A DNA stretch of 64,000 bases from Numida meleagris (lineage: Eukaryota > Chordata > Aves > Galliformes > Numididae), in the NCBI RefSeq assembly GCF_002078875.1, contig NC_034411.1:54468486-54532485 (forward strand), in the 5' to 3' direction. Under the pieces are notes generated by a model that was not told the origin of the DNA, did no database searches, and saw nothing but the letters and a program-made list of their open reading frames with translations. Both the position numbers and the translations under genes were made by a program. Shown here in pieces: positions 1 to 11,066 of the stretch (within the stretch, counting starts at the first letter, position 1; every line of letters begins with the position of its first letter).

Positions 1-442
1 TTAGCATGGTAACCAACTGTGCTTGTGGGATGTGGTTTTGACTGCACTTCCTCTTTGCTGGTTAAAGAGAGTGGAATAGATTTCTGTAGTGTGTGACCCA
101 AGTGCAACTCTGAAGTTTTCTCAAAGTCACTTGATTTTGTGCTGGTGGAAACAAAAACAGAATTTGATAGAATTGTTCTAACCATTATTTTGGCACGGAG
201 AAGATGAGAAAAAGGAAATTAGAGCTAATCATAATATTCTTTTACTTCTGATAGAATAATAAAAGTGAAGCATTTTAACACTCTTAGAGGTATACGTGAT
301 GAACTTCCTTTTTCCCTAAACTGAATTATTTACTCCTAATATGGTCTAAGGCAGCCTTATCTTTTAAAAACAGACAACAGTATAAGAAGAAGCAATATGG
401 TATTTTTATTATACTTAAATAAAAATACTTTTCATTTTCCAG
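1..442 (+). other. Intron upstream of the IL20RA last exon
   Basis: AT-rich sequence with no supported coding. It ends in a pyrimidine-rich tract followed by CAG, which ends at 442, a good 3' splice acceptor for the exon that follows. I see no recognisable repeat in it. Confidence 0.75.
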
Positions 443-1372
443 GTATGGCACTATACTGATAAATGCAAGGAAAAGGTTTTTATACCTTGTGAAAAAATAG
501 TTGTCAACCTAATCACAGTAAATGTGGATGAATACAAGCCATCTCAGGAATCCATTCATCCATCAGAAATGGAAAGTCCCCGTTATTATACTGTTTACAG
601 TGGCACTGAAGGGAAAGATTTGCCTCCGAAAGAAGTGCCAGAAACAGAACAGTTGCTTGATATTGCTCATGAAGAGATTTCACAAGAAGAGGACATTTTA
701 GCTGAGTGGGATAAAACTGGAACAAAGAACATCCATCTTGGAACAAAGAATACTTTGAGACAAAAAAACAGAGGGAGCATAGAGTATGAACTTGGTATAA
801 GGGCTGAAGACTTCAGTTCTGGCCAAAACCTAGAAGAACTCAGTCTGAAAGAGAAGACTTCTACACCTGGTGGTCTAGGTGAGCCACAGACTGCTTTGGG
901 AAACTTAGTTAACGTTAAAACAGGAAAGGCATATTGTTCCCAACTAGTGGTGAAGGCAACAGACCCTTCTTTGGGACAGGAGTTAGAGGAATTTAAACTG
1001 AAGATGGCTGATGCAGTGGATGAATTGCTAAGTAAGACCCTCATCAACTTGGTGGACTCGGATGCTGAAAAATCTGGGCAGAGGTCCTATCATCAGCTGG
1101 AAAAAATAGCACAAGACATCACAGAGAAAGAGAGTGAACAGACCATACTGGTGGATTGGGACCCACACACTGGAAGACTGTATATTCCTACTTTGTTTGG
1201 TGTTGAAAATGAGGTGTGTGAAGGAGTATTTAAGTGTGATGATCCTGACAAAGAGGGAATTTTGTCCAGACTGTATGAGAAACAGGTATCTGAAGAATCA
1301 TCTGAGGACCAAGAAGTGTATCTGCTGCAATTTCAGGAACAATGGGGCCTGCATGTAGAAATGGAAGACTGA
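443..1372 (+). CDS. IL20RA: Interleukin-20 receptor subunit alpha, terminal coding exon (cytoplasmic tail)
   Basis: This exon encodes 309 residues and a TGA stop at 1370-1372. IL20RA is the ligand-binding chain of the type I IL-20 receptor; with IL20RB it binds IL-19, IL-20 and IL-24 and signals through JAK1/STAT3 at the plasma membrane. Seen here: the exon opens in frame directly after the acceptor and soon reads KVFIPCEKIVVN, matching the membrane-proximal FVPAEKIVIN region of the human protein. The acidic middle is poorly conserved. The end is diagnostic: VDWDPHTGRLYIP, ILSRLYE, then YLLQFQEQWGLHVEMED at the stop, against human DWDPQTGRLCIP, LLSRLYE and a similar WGLYVQMEN ending. No signal peptide, fibronectin domain or membrane helix is expected, as these lie in earlier exons outside the window. 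A start inside this exon (for example at the GTG at 524) is not real. The exon is intact, and SLC35D3 and PEX7 nearby support the orthology. Confidence 0.93.
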   Translation, partial: VWHYTDKCKEKVFIPCEKIVVNLITVNVDEYKPSQESIHPSEMESPRYYTVYSGTEGKDLPPKEVPETEQLLDIAHEEISQEEDILAEWDKTGTKNIHLGTKNTLRQKNRGSIEYELGIRAEDFSSGQNLEELSLKEKTSTPGGLGEPQTALGNLVNVKTGKAYCSQLVVKATDPSLGQELEEFKLKMADAVDELLSKTLINLVDSDAEKSGQRSYHQLEKIAQDITEKESEQTILVDWDPHTGRLYIPTLFGVENEVCEGVFKCDDPDKEGILSRLYEKQVSEESSEDQEVYLLQFQEQWGLHVEMED

Positions 1373-1740
1373 ACAGTGATTTTCTAAAATACTGTAAAAC
1401 ACAAAACCCTGTTTACTTTGCCGAAGAGAATGGTGGACTCAGTGGAGCAAACATATCTTAATGTACTGAAGTTTTCAGAACTATCACAGTTGAGCAACTT
1501 ATTCATATTTATGACAATTTCCAGGCATGATAAGGTGATTTCAACTCCCATTATAGACCTCTCAGGTAAAATATAATGGTTGTGAGATTACCTTCTTTTT
1601 TTTTTTTTTTTTTTTTTTAAATAAAAAACTCTGTAAAGAGGGTGCTCTGTTAGGATTTTCATATTGTAATTGCTACCAGAGCAAATTATTTTAGTTTGGA
1701 AACTGATTTTTAGCAATAAAAAGCAACAATATGATATTTT
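1373..1740 (+). promoter_or_regulatory. IL20RA: IL20RA 3' UTR with candidate poly(A) signals
   Basis: Non-coding sequence after the stop. AATAAA hexamers lie at 1620-1625, just after a run of about 22 T, and at 1715-1720. Either could end the transcript. Longer 3' UTR forms cannot be excluded, because further AT-rich sequence follows. Confidence 0.5.
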
Positions 1741-3587
1741 GCTGGGATATGTCACATATCTTGACACAACATAGCCTTTTTTTATGTCTCATTCCTGCTA
1801 GTTGTAATGTGTGCATTTGATTTTTTTGTGGCGCTCCAGTATATGGTTTCTTTGCTTTAAGAACATTCTGTTTAACAAAGACGTTCTAATTTATTTTTCA
1901 TGGAAGACTCATCTGGGATGCGGGGTCACTACTGCTACTGAGATACACATCCAACAAAATTTCTTTTAATGAGTACGGGTGCAGGTTCAGCAAACAGGGG
2001 AGAAAGTGGTGAGCACTAGTCATATTTTAATCTGAGGGAAAATGTGGTGTGGGGGAATTTAGTAATACACCTGCAGTCTTCCTGGGTGGACTGTGTCTCA
2101 GCCAGCCTTAGCCACTAGCAGCAGAGCAGCTGTTCCATGGTGAAATGACTCATGTCCTGTGAGTGACTGTTCCTCTCTAATGACTTTAACAGCAGTCTAG
2201 TGTGACTAGCTCAGATGGAGAAGTCTGCTCTAGGCTCACCACTGCTTTTCCAGACGCATCCTGCTTACCACAGCAGACCCAGAAAGTGTCCTGGTGAGCT
2301 TTCTTTTCCTACCTGATGTCTGAACCAGAACTTTCAATACAAGTTCACTTTTTCTCCACATTGTGTAATATTTGCTTAGGATAGTAAAATTACCTACTGA
2401 GGCAGGTGACACTTCCTTTCAAAGTCTGTTGGACACTCTTCTCCTTAGCAGACTTTTTTTAGAGCACCAAAATAAATCACAATAATGATATGTTTGGCTT
2501 TGAAGAGGAGAAACAACAAAAGAGAAAGCTTTTCTATTGTGTTTAATACTTGTAACCTCCAGTACATGGTGTAATTTTGAAGGAAGAAATTTAGCAATAT
2601 CTGTTTTAACTCTGATAATTTATTTGTTGCATGGCTTTGGCTTTTTTTTGGATAGTCATCCTCCAGAATATCTTAGCTGCAGTCATAGATTTTAAAACAA
2701 GAAATGACAGTCAAACATTTCACGCTGATGACTACCGCTGTAAAAAAAAAATGCTCTCAACTGTCTTTATAACAAGAATATATATATTGCATCAGTGTTA
2801 CATCTAAATACTTACTTATATAATGTATTTATCTTTCAAGAGGTTCACAGAGGGTTACAGCTCAGGGTGAAAGAAGAAAATAGTTGGAGAGTGTCATCTG
2901 AGAAGATGGGAAAAGGCCAGAATTTCTACTGTTACAGACCAGCTTCATTAAGCCATCCAAAACTAGTCCCACTATTTCCTAAAGATTTCTTAACTAACCT
3001 CTGGGATCAGAGTCTTCCAATTGTCTTTTGTGATATGGGCACATTTTTTTTTTCTTCCCAATGAATCACTTACTTTTTCCTGTAGCCCACTGAATTTTAT
3101 TCACTTATTTCTGCCCTAAGATCAATTACTTGTGCATCTTGTATGTCTTCCATACAGAAGAATGAAGATGCTCCAGCTCCCCTACTGGTTTGTTTCAGCT
3201 GCCAACCGACCTTCCTTGAAAAGGAAGGCATCTTTATTTTTGGCTTGCATTTTCTCTGGTTTTATTTGCCAGCTCTTGAAGTGTGCAACAAACTTTGCCC
3301 CAGTAGCTGTGCAAAGACACATACCATGATCATGTCACTGCTGATTAAATTTGAGAACTTGATACATAAATCATAGAACTTCATTTCACCCAGTTCTTTG
3401 GCCATTGTAATTCCCTTTCTGTATATGTAGTTGTTTTTTTACTTTCCACTTACAATTAAGTTGTATAGCAATTAATTTCTCTCTTGCACTTGAAAAAGGC
3501 ATCGTCTTCCTAGCTAATGTTACTTGTGGTCATAGTATAGTGTATTGAGATTCTTGTAATCAAGCTGCATTTTCATGATAAAATTTC
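1741..3587. other. Gene-free sequence downstream of IL20RA
   Basis: AT-rich and without a convincing gene. The short open frames here (for example 2795-3064) show no recognisable domain and look like chance. Some of it may be an extended IL20RA 3' UTR. Confidence 0.5.
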
Positions 3588-4098
3588 ATGATAAATAAGT
3601 TTGCAGATGACACCAAGCTGAGTGGTAATATCAAGTTTCCCAACAGGCTAGAGGAGAAGGATGCCATCCAGAGGGACCTGGACAGGCTTGAGAAGCGGGC
3701 CTATGCCAACCTTGTGAAGTTCAACAAGACCAAGTACAAGGTCCTGCACCAGGGTCAGGACAATCCCAAGCACAAATATAGACTGGACAGAGAATGGCTC
3801 AAGAGTAGCCCTGAAGAGAAGGATTTGGGGGTGTTGGTTGATGAAAGACTCAACATGAGCCATCACTGTATGCCTGCAGCCCATAAGGCCAACTGTAATC
3901 TGGGTTGCATTGAGAGAAGCATGACCAGCAGGTTGAGGGAGCTGATTCTGCCCCTCTACTCTGCTCTTATGAAACTCCACCTGGACTACTGTGTCCAGCT
4001 CTGGGGCCTCCAACACATGAAGGACATTGAGCTGTTGGAGCAGGTCCAGAGAAGGGCCACAAAGAAGAAAGGAGGACTTGAGCACCTCCCCTACAGGT
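3588..4098 (+). mobile_element. CR1 LINE fragment, reverse-transcriptase portion, cut at both ends
   Basis: The + strand reads as the middle and end of CR1 ORF2. It opens at the reverse transcriptase catalytic motif (FADDTKL), then reads DLDRLEKRA, FNKTKYKVLH, KDLGVLVDERLNMSHHC and LDYCVQLWG, and stops after EQVQRRATKKKGGLEHLPY. The frame stays open for about 170 codons up to a TAG where the CR1 match ends. Unlike most CR1 copies it also lacks the 3' UTR and ATTCTATG tail, so it was broken after insertion or by early termination. Confidence 0.93.
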
Positions 4099-7000
4099 AT
4101 ATATAGCAATACACATACTGGTGTATTTATTGCTTCCTTTTAATCTGAATTTGTATTGAATTCAGAACTGATACATTATGCAAACCATCCTTGTTCATAT
4201 TTATACGATATACTTTCAAAGTTTCCTCGGGATAATCACAGCAGGAAAAAAAAGTTGGGAGAAAAAAGCTAATAAATTATTTTGCATAGAAAAGAAAGTT
4301 ATCAGATTACTTAGCCAAGTTCTGGAATTGATTAGAAAGAAAAATGTGCACTAATTTCTAGTAATAGTATAGCAGTAGATTGTTGGGAGCTTTTTTAATA
4401 TCCTCAAGGATATTATATATACCATATTTTATATGATATATATAATATATCATAGTTTGCCTTAGGACTTTCTAATTATATGCAATTGATCAGATGTGAT
4501 AGCTTCAGCAAGCCAAACAATCAGCAAGGAACAAAATACTTCCATGTAAAATCGTTACTGTACCTACAATATTTCAGACAAGAGTTAACTGTTAATTACA
4601 CGGAAGATCCAAGCAGTAAGAGAACTGACACATTCTCAGTCTTTAATACTTCATTCAACTTTGGTTAGCCACATTTAATGGACTCAGTGCAGCCAAAAGC
4701 AAGGTAATATATATAGACTACACAAAAACACAAGCCTACCTGTAGCCTTGAAGTCAATGATTTTGAAAATTATGTGGGAGGTTATTAGAACTAAATAATG
4801 GTGTGTTGAGGAAAAAAGGATATATACTTCTTAACCACAGCAGCAACAAAAACAGTACTTTACCTCTGTTTGTATGCCCAGTGTGACCACCACTAGAAAA
4901 ACAGTTTACAAACTAAGCAAAGCCATGAAGGTAGAAGGTAAATGCCATGATGAAAGTCTAGCAGTGCTCTTTTGAGCTTGAAAAACAGGAAGTCTTACTA
5001 TCAAAAATGAGCTCTAATGGTGATGAAACTGATAGCCAGGTGTGGGCACACACAGTTTTGGAAAAGGAACTGTGATTTTAAGTGTGGCCTACAGTTAGAG
5101 GGAGTGACAGGGTTCTTGAAGGAGTGGCTGAAACAGGCATCTGAGCACAGGATACATCTGTGGTCTGACTTACAGCAGCTCCGGAAAAATTACTGCACAA
5201 AGAGAATATGCTGATGGAAAAATACAAATATGGCTTGCAAAAACATAGCTTGAGCTGTGCACATAGTACTATACAGTCTGCAGCCTGAGAACCTGTGCAG
5301 TGCAGGAAGTTAGCCAGATGAGGAACGCATGATAACTGCCTAATACAAGATGCAGGATAACACGGAGAGAAGTGATCTAATTGTTGTAAGGAAAACCAAA
5401 TTGCACATCTGTTGAATGCAAGCAGTCTGGACTTCACAGAGCGCTCCAATCACCTAACAGAGAACTCTGCTTTCTTGCTCTGCCAGGCTGATAAAAGAGC
5501 ATGTATGACTGGACAAGGCTGAGGTGAGCATGTTCTCTGCAAAAGTGAGATCAGAAAGAGTTCTGATAGGGGCAGTGGACAAGAAGGTGCACCTTGGAGA
5601 AGCCAGCAATGCATTAGCATCAGTGATGACCCAGTTATTTGCAACACACAAACAGGGCATTGATTAGGAAAGGTTACACTCTGGAATGAGCTGCTTGCAC
5701 TGCTAATCAGATAGCACAGCTCTTCCTAAGGTGAGTACAGCAAGAGCTGTGAAAAACATTCTCAGGGCCTAGGAAACTTACAACATGAAAACATATCGGT
5801 CCTAAGCAAGGAAATCCTTCAAGTTACATTATTAATTGATAGTACTTACCCTCCACTGATATCAAATTAAGATTTAAGTTAAACTTATTTTTAAGCACTT
5901 CACTGAAGAGGGATGAATTCCTGAATTTGATACTGACAATATACTAGATGGTAGAACAATGCTTATGCTCTATGAAGTTTGAAAACCGATTAATCCTTTT
6001 TCTCCCCTTTCAAATAAGATCCATACAGTGGAGTTTTAACAGTTTTTCCTTGCATCATATATATATATTTTTTCAAGTAACTGCAAGTTACTTTTCAAGT
6101 AACTTTTTGTCTGATATGATTAACTTTTGCAAATTCAAATCAAAATGGTTTGCAAAACCATTCCGCCATCTCCCACTGTCCATGCAAAATACCAGTCATC
6201 TCCTTAAGAGGCAATAAGCTATGATTTTGCTGTTTTGGTTTTGCATACAGGTTTCAAGCTTCATCAGCCCAGGATCAAATAGCAGTGAGCATAGGAAGTC
6301 ATTTTCATGTTTAGTGTTATCTACAAACCATAAATAATTTTGGTAATTTGTATATGTACTATATAATGATAATACTGAACTGTTCTTAATTTCTCACGGT
6401 CTTTTCCCTTTTCTGGCTCAAAGAAAGAGAAGAAAGAGTACAGACTTCTGGTTTTGAAAACCTCTAGAATCAGATACAGATTTTCCTGGTCTAAGCTAGA
6501 TTTTAAGAAAAGGACTTGCTCCTTAGCACCATAGAGCTGTGAAAACCTCAGGTAGGGAACAGGGATCAAAAGCTTCACAAGATATTCCTTATTCACAATA
6601 TTCCTCCAGCTCTTCCTCAGCTCTACCTTTTGTATCCGTTCTGCTGGAGGAGCAATATCCTACACAACAGTAAAGTTTTTCCATCACGCTGTTCTTGCTC
6701 TGACTGCTGGGTGCTTGCCACTGCTCGTGACATTATTGTAAGCTTTGTACAGGCTGAGAAACCAGCAGAAAGGGAACAGTTCTAATTCTACAACGCATAC
6801 AAGATTGCCTGCTAAGTCTCACTCCAAGGTCCAAGGCATCACTCATTGCCTTGTCAAAGTTACAGTTATTTATCCAAGCAGAGAGCTAGCACTGATCCTG
6901 ACAGCAGGTGTCTGCTAGCATCTGACATTGCTACAGTGATGCCCATCGTGCCAGCAATTGTCCTTATTTCACAGCATCTCACACAGGCACTGGCTTTAGC

Positions 7001-8945
7001 AGCAGCAGCCTGTGCCATAAACATGAATCATCAGCACTGCCTCCCAAACCTGGCTTCCAGAAACGTCTTTGAGCTGTCCAAAGTCAGTCGGCATGCTGAC
7101 AATAGCATACCCTGTGCTGATAGCTCGCTCTCTTCCAAGAAGTACAGCAGTGCAGTAGGGAGGCTGAGAAGAGAAGACACTCAACATGCTGGGGAGCAGA
7201 GGCCTGTGAATGCATCTAGCCAGTGCTACACTACACTGTAAGCTGCTTCAGTCTAAACAGAGACAAGCCCCACTAGGCAGTGTGGCTATCAGCAGAACTG
7301 CTTCTGCACCTTCACTTTGTTCTTGGCCTCAGATGAGGCATGGGATGAGGGAAGTGGTACTTCTTTGCAAACCCCTTGTTTGGGCGAGATGAGCCCCCTC
7401 CACCTGGCCTCCAGTGTCTCAGTCCTGCCCCTTGCTGTCTGTGCCAGCTTCCAGGCTTCTGCTCTTCCAAGTCATCCTTGGCCTAGAGCTCCACCTGAAT
7501 AAGCACTGACCTGCAGCTCTGAAGAGATAGAGTGTTTGTGAAAAAACTGTTGGAAAATGTTGGGTTTTTTTTTTAATGCACTTTTTAAAAATGCATTTGG
7601 AAGTTCGTTTAATTATTCTCTACTCAAACACTGTATATCTATTTGTACATCTATTTCTTATCCCACATCTGTTAGAAGAGAAAGATGATGTTCCTTGGAC
7701 AACCCCTTGCTCCCCATAATGTAAGCAACTGTATCTCTACTAAAAGATCACAAGGACTCAGCTTGTACAACATAATTTAGTGTTTACTGTTACCACATTG
7801 GACTTAAAACCATGGTGTGCTCTGTCTGTCTCCACTGATCTGACTTCAAAATGGCCCAAAATATTTGTCCCTCTAAACTGACTATGTTTACATTTTCCTG
7901 TGTGATCCCTGAGACATTTTACAATTTAAGCAGTTACCACAGAAAACACAATTCTGTTTCTATGATTAAATAGGTTTAAAGATAAATCTTAAAAACTGTT
8001 GGGGTGAACTTTTTACTATTTACCTGGCTTCATAAACAAATAGCACAAATGTTAGTAAACAGAGCTTACATGGCCAATCCTATTTTGTAGCTGTGGGAAA
8101 ACACAGGTAACAGTCTGTTCTGCTACTCAGTGCTATTCTCTTTTTCACCCAAATCCTTTGTGCCGGGACTCACATTTTTAAGCAGTAGCCAAAAAGCAAC
8201 CAGGGAGTAGGGTAGGTAGCTATCAGCCAGCAAGGAACACCCAGCAGTTGTTCAGGGGTAACCAGCTAAGTTAATTTTGAGCAGTGCAGTTGGTGTGCAT
8301 TGCAAAACAGCAAAGGAAAATAGTAAAAGCTGTTTAAGGGGACCTTTCTGCTCTACAGAATCAGGCATTTAATTATGACTGAGATGAGTAGAGAGGCCTC
8401 ACACCTTCCCTGGGTCAGTGGCAGGAGCCTTCTACTCTCTTGTTTTTCGCAGGAACTTGTTGCCACCTGGAAATCGAGGTGCCTACCTCCCAGCACTGAC
8501 CTAACTGGGATTCTCAGTGTGCAGTAATAAAAGCTTTTGACAAAGGGCTACAAATAAATTACAAGAACAAGTTTAGCCTCTGCCTTTAGCTGTCACTTGA
8601 AGTATTTTTCAAAGGATTACAAGCAGAGATACTTCCAGGAGAAAATAGGGGTAATGACAGGAAATTGGACTCCTGCTCCTTTCTATTGCTCTTTAAGGGA
8701 CTTCATTGTAGCTGCTGACAAACCGCCTGCAGCAATGTCACCTGCTCTGCAGAGCCTCTGCACAAATGCTGACGCCAGCAAGAAGCTCTGTATGCTCCTC
8801 TCTTGTTACAGAAGCAGAGGTTGTCAGTAAACCAACCCCCTGGCTTTTCAAAATGAACATGAGCATGAATAAAAAAAGAATATTAAAAAAATCACATCTT
8901 TGAACACATCCTTTACACTCCAAGTTGTCTATTGTACTAATCTAT
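4099..8945. other. Gene-free intergenic sequence
   Basis: Ordinary AT-rich DNA with short unrelated open frames on both strands and no recognisable protein. Apart from the AT palindromes near 4.4 kb I see no structured element. Confidence 0.55.
4396..4454. repeat. Pair of adjacent AT-rich perfect palindromes
   Basis: Two hairpin-forming inverted repeats lie side by side. The first, at 4396-4415, has 8-bp arms (TAATATCC/GGATATTA) around TCAA. The second, at 4432-4454, has 10-bp arms (TATGATATAT/ATATATCATA) around ATA. Both are perfect. AT-rich cruciform sequence of this kind is common and unstable; no function is implied. Confidence 0.85.
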
Positions 8946-11066
8946 TAGAATCATAGAATTAGCTAGGTTGGAAAAGACCTACAAGATCATCCAGTCTAAC
9001 CATCCACCTACCACCAGTAATCCCACTAAACCATGTCTCTCAACACAACATCTAAACGTTTCTTGAACACCTCCAGGGACGGTGACTCAACCACCTCCCT
9101 GGGCAGCCCATTCCAGTGCCTGACCACTCTTTCAGAAAAGTAGTATTTCCTGATGTCCAGACTAAATCTCCCCTGGTGCAACTTGAGGCTGTTCCCCCTC
9201 GTCCTGTCACTAGTTACAAGAGAGAAGAGGCCGACCCCCAGCTCACTACAACTTCCCTTCAGGTAGTTATAGAGAGCAATGAGGTCTCCCCTGAGCCTCC
9301 TCTTCTCCAGACTGAACAATCCCAGCTCCTCAGCCGCTCCTCATAAGGCCTGTGCTCCAGACCTCTCACCAGCTTTGTTGCCCTCCTCTGAACACGCTCC
9401 AGGGCCTCAATGTCTTTCTTGCAGTGAGGGGCCCAAAACTGGACACAGTACTCGAGGTGCGGCCTCACCAGGGCTGACTACAGAGGGACAATGACTTCCC
9501 TACTGCTACTGGCAACACTATTTCTGATACAAGCCAGGATGCCATTGGCCTTCTTGGCCACCTGGGCACACTGCTGGCTCATGCTCAGCCAAGCATCGAC
9601 CAACACCCCCAGGTCCGTTTCCTCCACACAATCTTCCAGCCACTCTGCCCCAAGCCTGTAGCGTTGCCTAGGGCTGTTGCGGCCAAAGTGCAGGACCCGG
9701 CACTTGGTCTTGTTGAATCTCATACCATTGGCTTCAGCCCAGTGATCCAGCCTGTCCAGATCTCTCTGTAGGGCCTTGCTATCCCCAGGCAGATCGACAC
9801 TTCCTGCCAGCTTGGTGTCGTCTGCAAACTTACTGAAGGTGCTCTCAATGCCTTCATCCAGGTCATCAATAAAGATATTGAAGAGGATAGGTCCCAGCAC
9901 CAATCCCTGAGGAACACCACTCGTGACCAGTTAAATCCAGCCAGCTGGATTTAACTCCATTCACCACCACTCTCTGGGCCCAACCCTCCAGCCAGCTCTT
10001 TACCCAGCAAAGAGTGTACCTGTCCAAGCCACAGGCTGCCAGCTTCTCCAGGAGAATACTGTGGGAGACAGTGTCAAAGGCTTTGCTGAAGTCTAGGTAG
10101 ACCACATCAACAGCCTTTCCGTCATCCACTAGGCGGGTCACTCGATCATAGAAGGAGATCGGGTTGGTCAAGCAGGACCTGCCCTTCACAAACCCATGCT
10201 GGCTGGGCCTGATCCCCTAGTTGTCCTGCAAATGCCACGTGATCTCCCTCAGGACAATCTGCTCCATAACCTTCCCTGGCACCGCGGCCAGGCTGACAGG
10301 CCTGTAGTTCCTCAGATCCTCCTTACGACCCTTCTTGTAGATGGGAGTCACACTGGCAAGTCTCCAGTCTTCTGGAACCTCTCCAGTTGACCAGGAATGC
10401 TGATAGATGATGGAAAGCGGCTTGGCTATTACCTCCGCCAGCTCCCTCAGCACTCTTGGATGGATCTCATCCGGCCCCATGGACTCGTGGCAGTCCAGAT
10501 GGAGTAGTAGGTCTCTGACCGTTTCCTCCTGAATCGCAGGGGGTTTATTCCACTCCCCATCTGAGACTTCCAGGTCAGAGAGTAGAGTAGTCTGAGGATA
10601 ACTGGTCTGGCTTTTAAAGACGGACGTAAAGAAGGCATTGAGAACCTCAGCCTTTTCATTGTCCTCAGGGGCCACATTCCCAGCCGCGTCCAGTAAAGAA
10701 TGGAGATTCTCCTTGGTCTTCCTCTTACTGTTAATATATTTGTAAAAGAGTTTCTTGTTCCCTTTTACCCCAGCAGCCAAGTTGAGTTCGAGCTGGGCCT
10801 TTGCCTTTCTAATTTTCTCCCTGCACATCCTAACAACTTCTTTGTACTCTCCCCGAGTTGCCTGTCCCTTCTTCCACAGGAGGCAGATTCTCTTTTTCTC
10901 CTGGAGCCTCAGGAAAAGCTCCCTATTCATCCACGCTGGTCTCCTTCCCCGCCTGCTCATCTTGTGGCTTAGGGGGACAGCCTGTTCCTGCGCCTTCAGG
11001 ACTTCCTTCTTGAGGAGCGACCAGCCTTCCTGGACTCCTTTACCCTCCAAGACTGAATCCAAATGA
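8946..11066 (-). mobile_element. CR1 LINE, 5'-truncated, about 2.1 kb with decayed ORF2
   Basis: This is the longest repeat in the window, read on the - strand from 11066 to the 3' end at 8946. The 5' cut removes ORF1 and the endonuclease. What remains runs from the linker (KMSRRGRRPAWMNRELF) through the reverse transcriptase: PDEIHPRVLRELA, WRLASVTPIYKKG, NYRPVSLA, VYLDFSKAFDTVSH, then the catalytic [10 protein letters not shown] near 9.8 kb, and the C-terminal [15 protein letters not shown] and [11 protein letters not shown]. It ends in the CR1 3' UTR with a short AATCATAGAAT tail (as read on the + strand). The reading frame is broken by in-frame stops at about 10217-10219 and 9478-9480 and by frame changes near 9.9 kb and 9.3 kb, so it cannot make protein. 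About 2 kb of recognisable ORF2 suggests moderate age. Confidence 0.96.
9929..9956. repeat. Perfect 12-bp hairpin inside the CR1 RT region
   Basis: The arms AGTTAAATCCAG and CTGGATTTAACT flank a 4-base spacer, CCAG. The palindrome lies where the CR1 ORF2 frame changes, just upstream (in the element's sense) of the GVPQG-like segment. Confidence 0.9.

Noticed and set aside
9116..9494. + strand open frames across the CR1 element
   Set aside because: They are antisense shadows of the CR1 ORF2 and 3' UTR read on the - strand.
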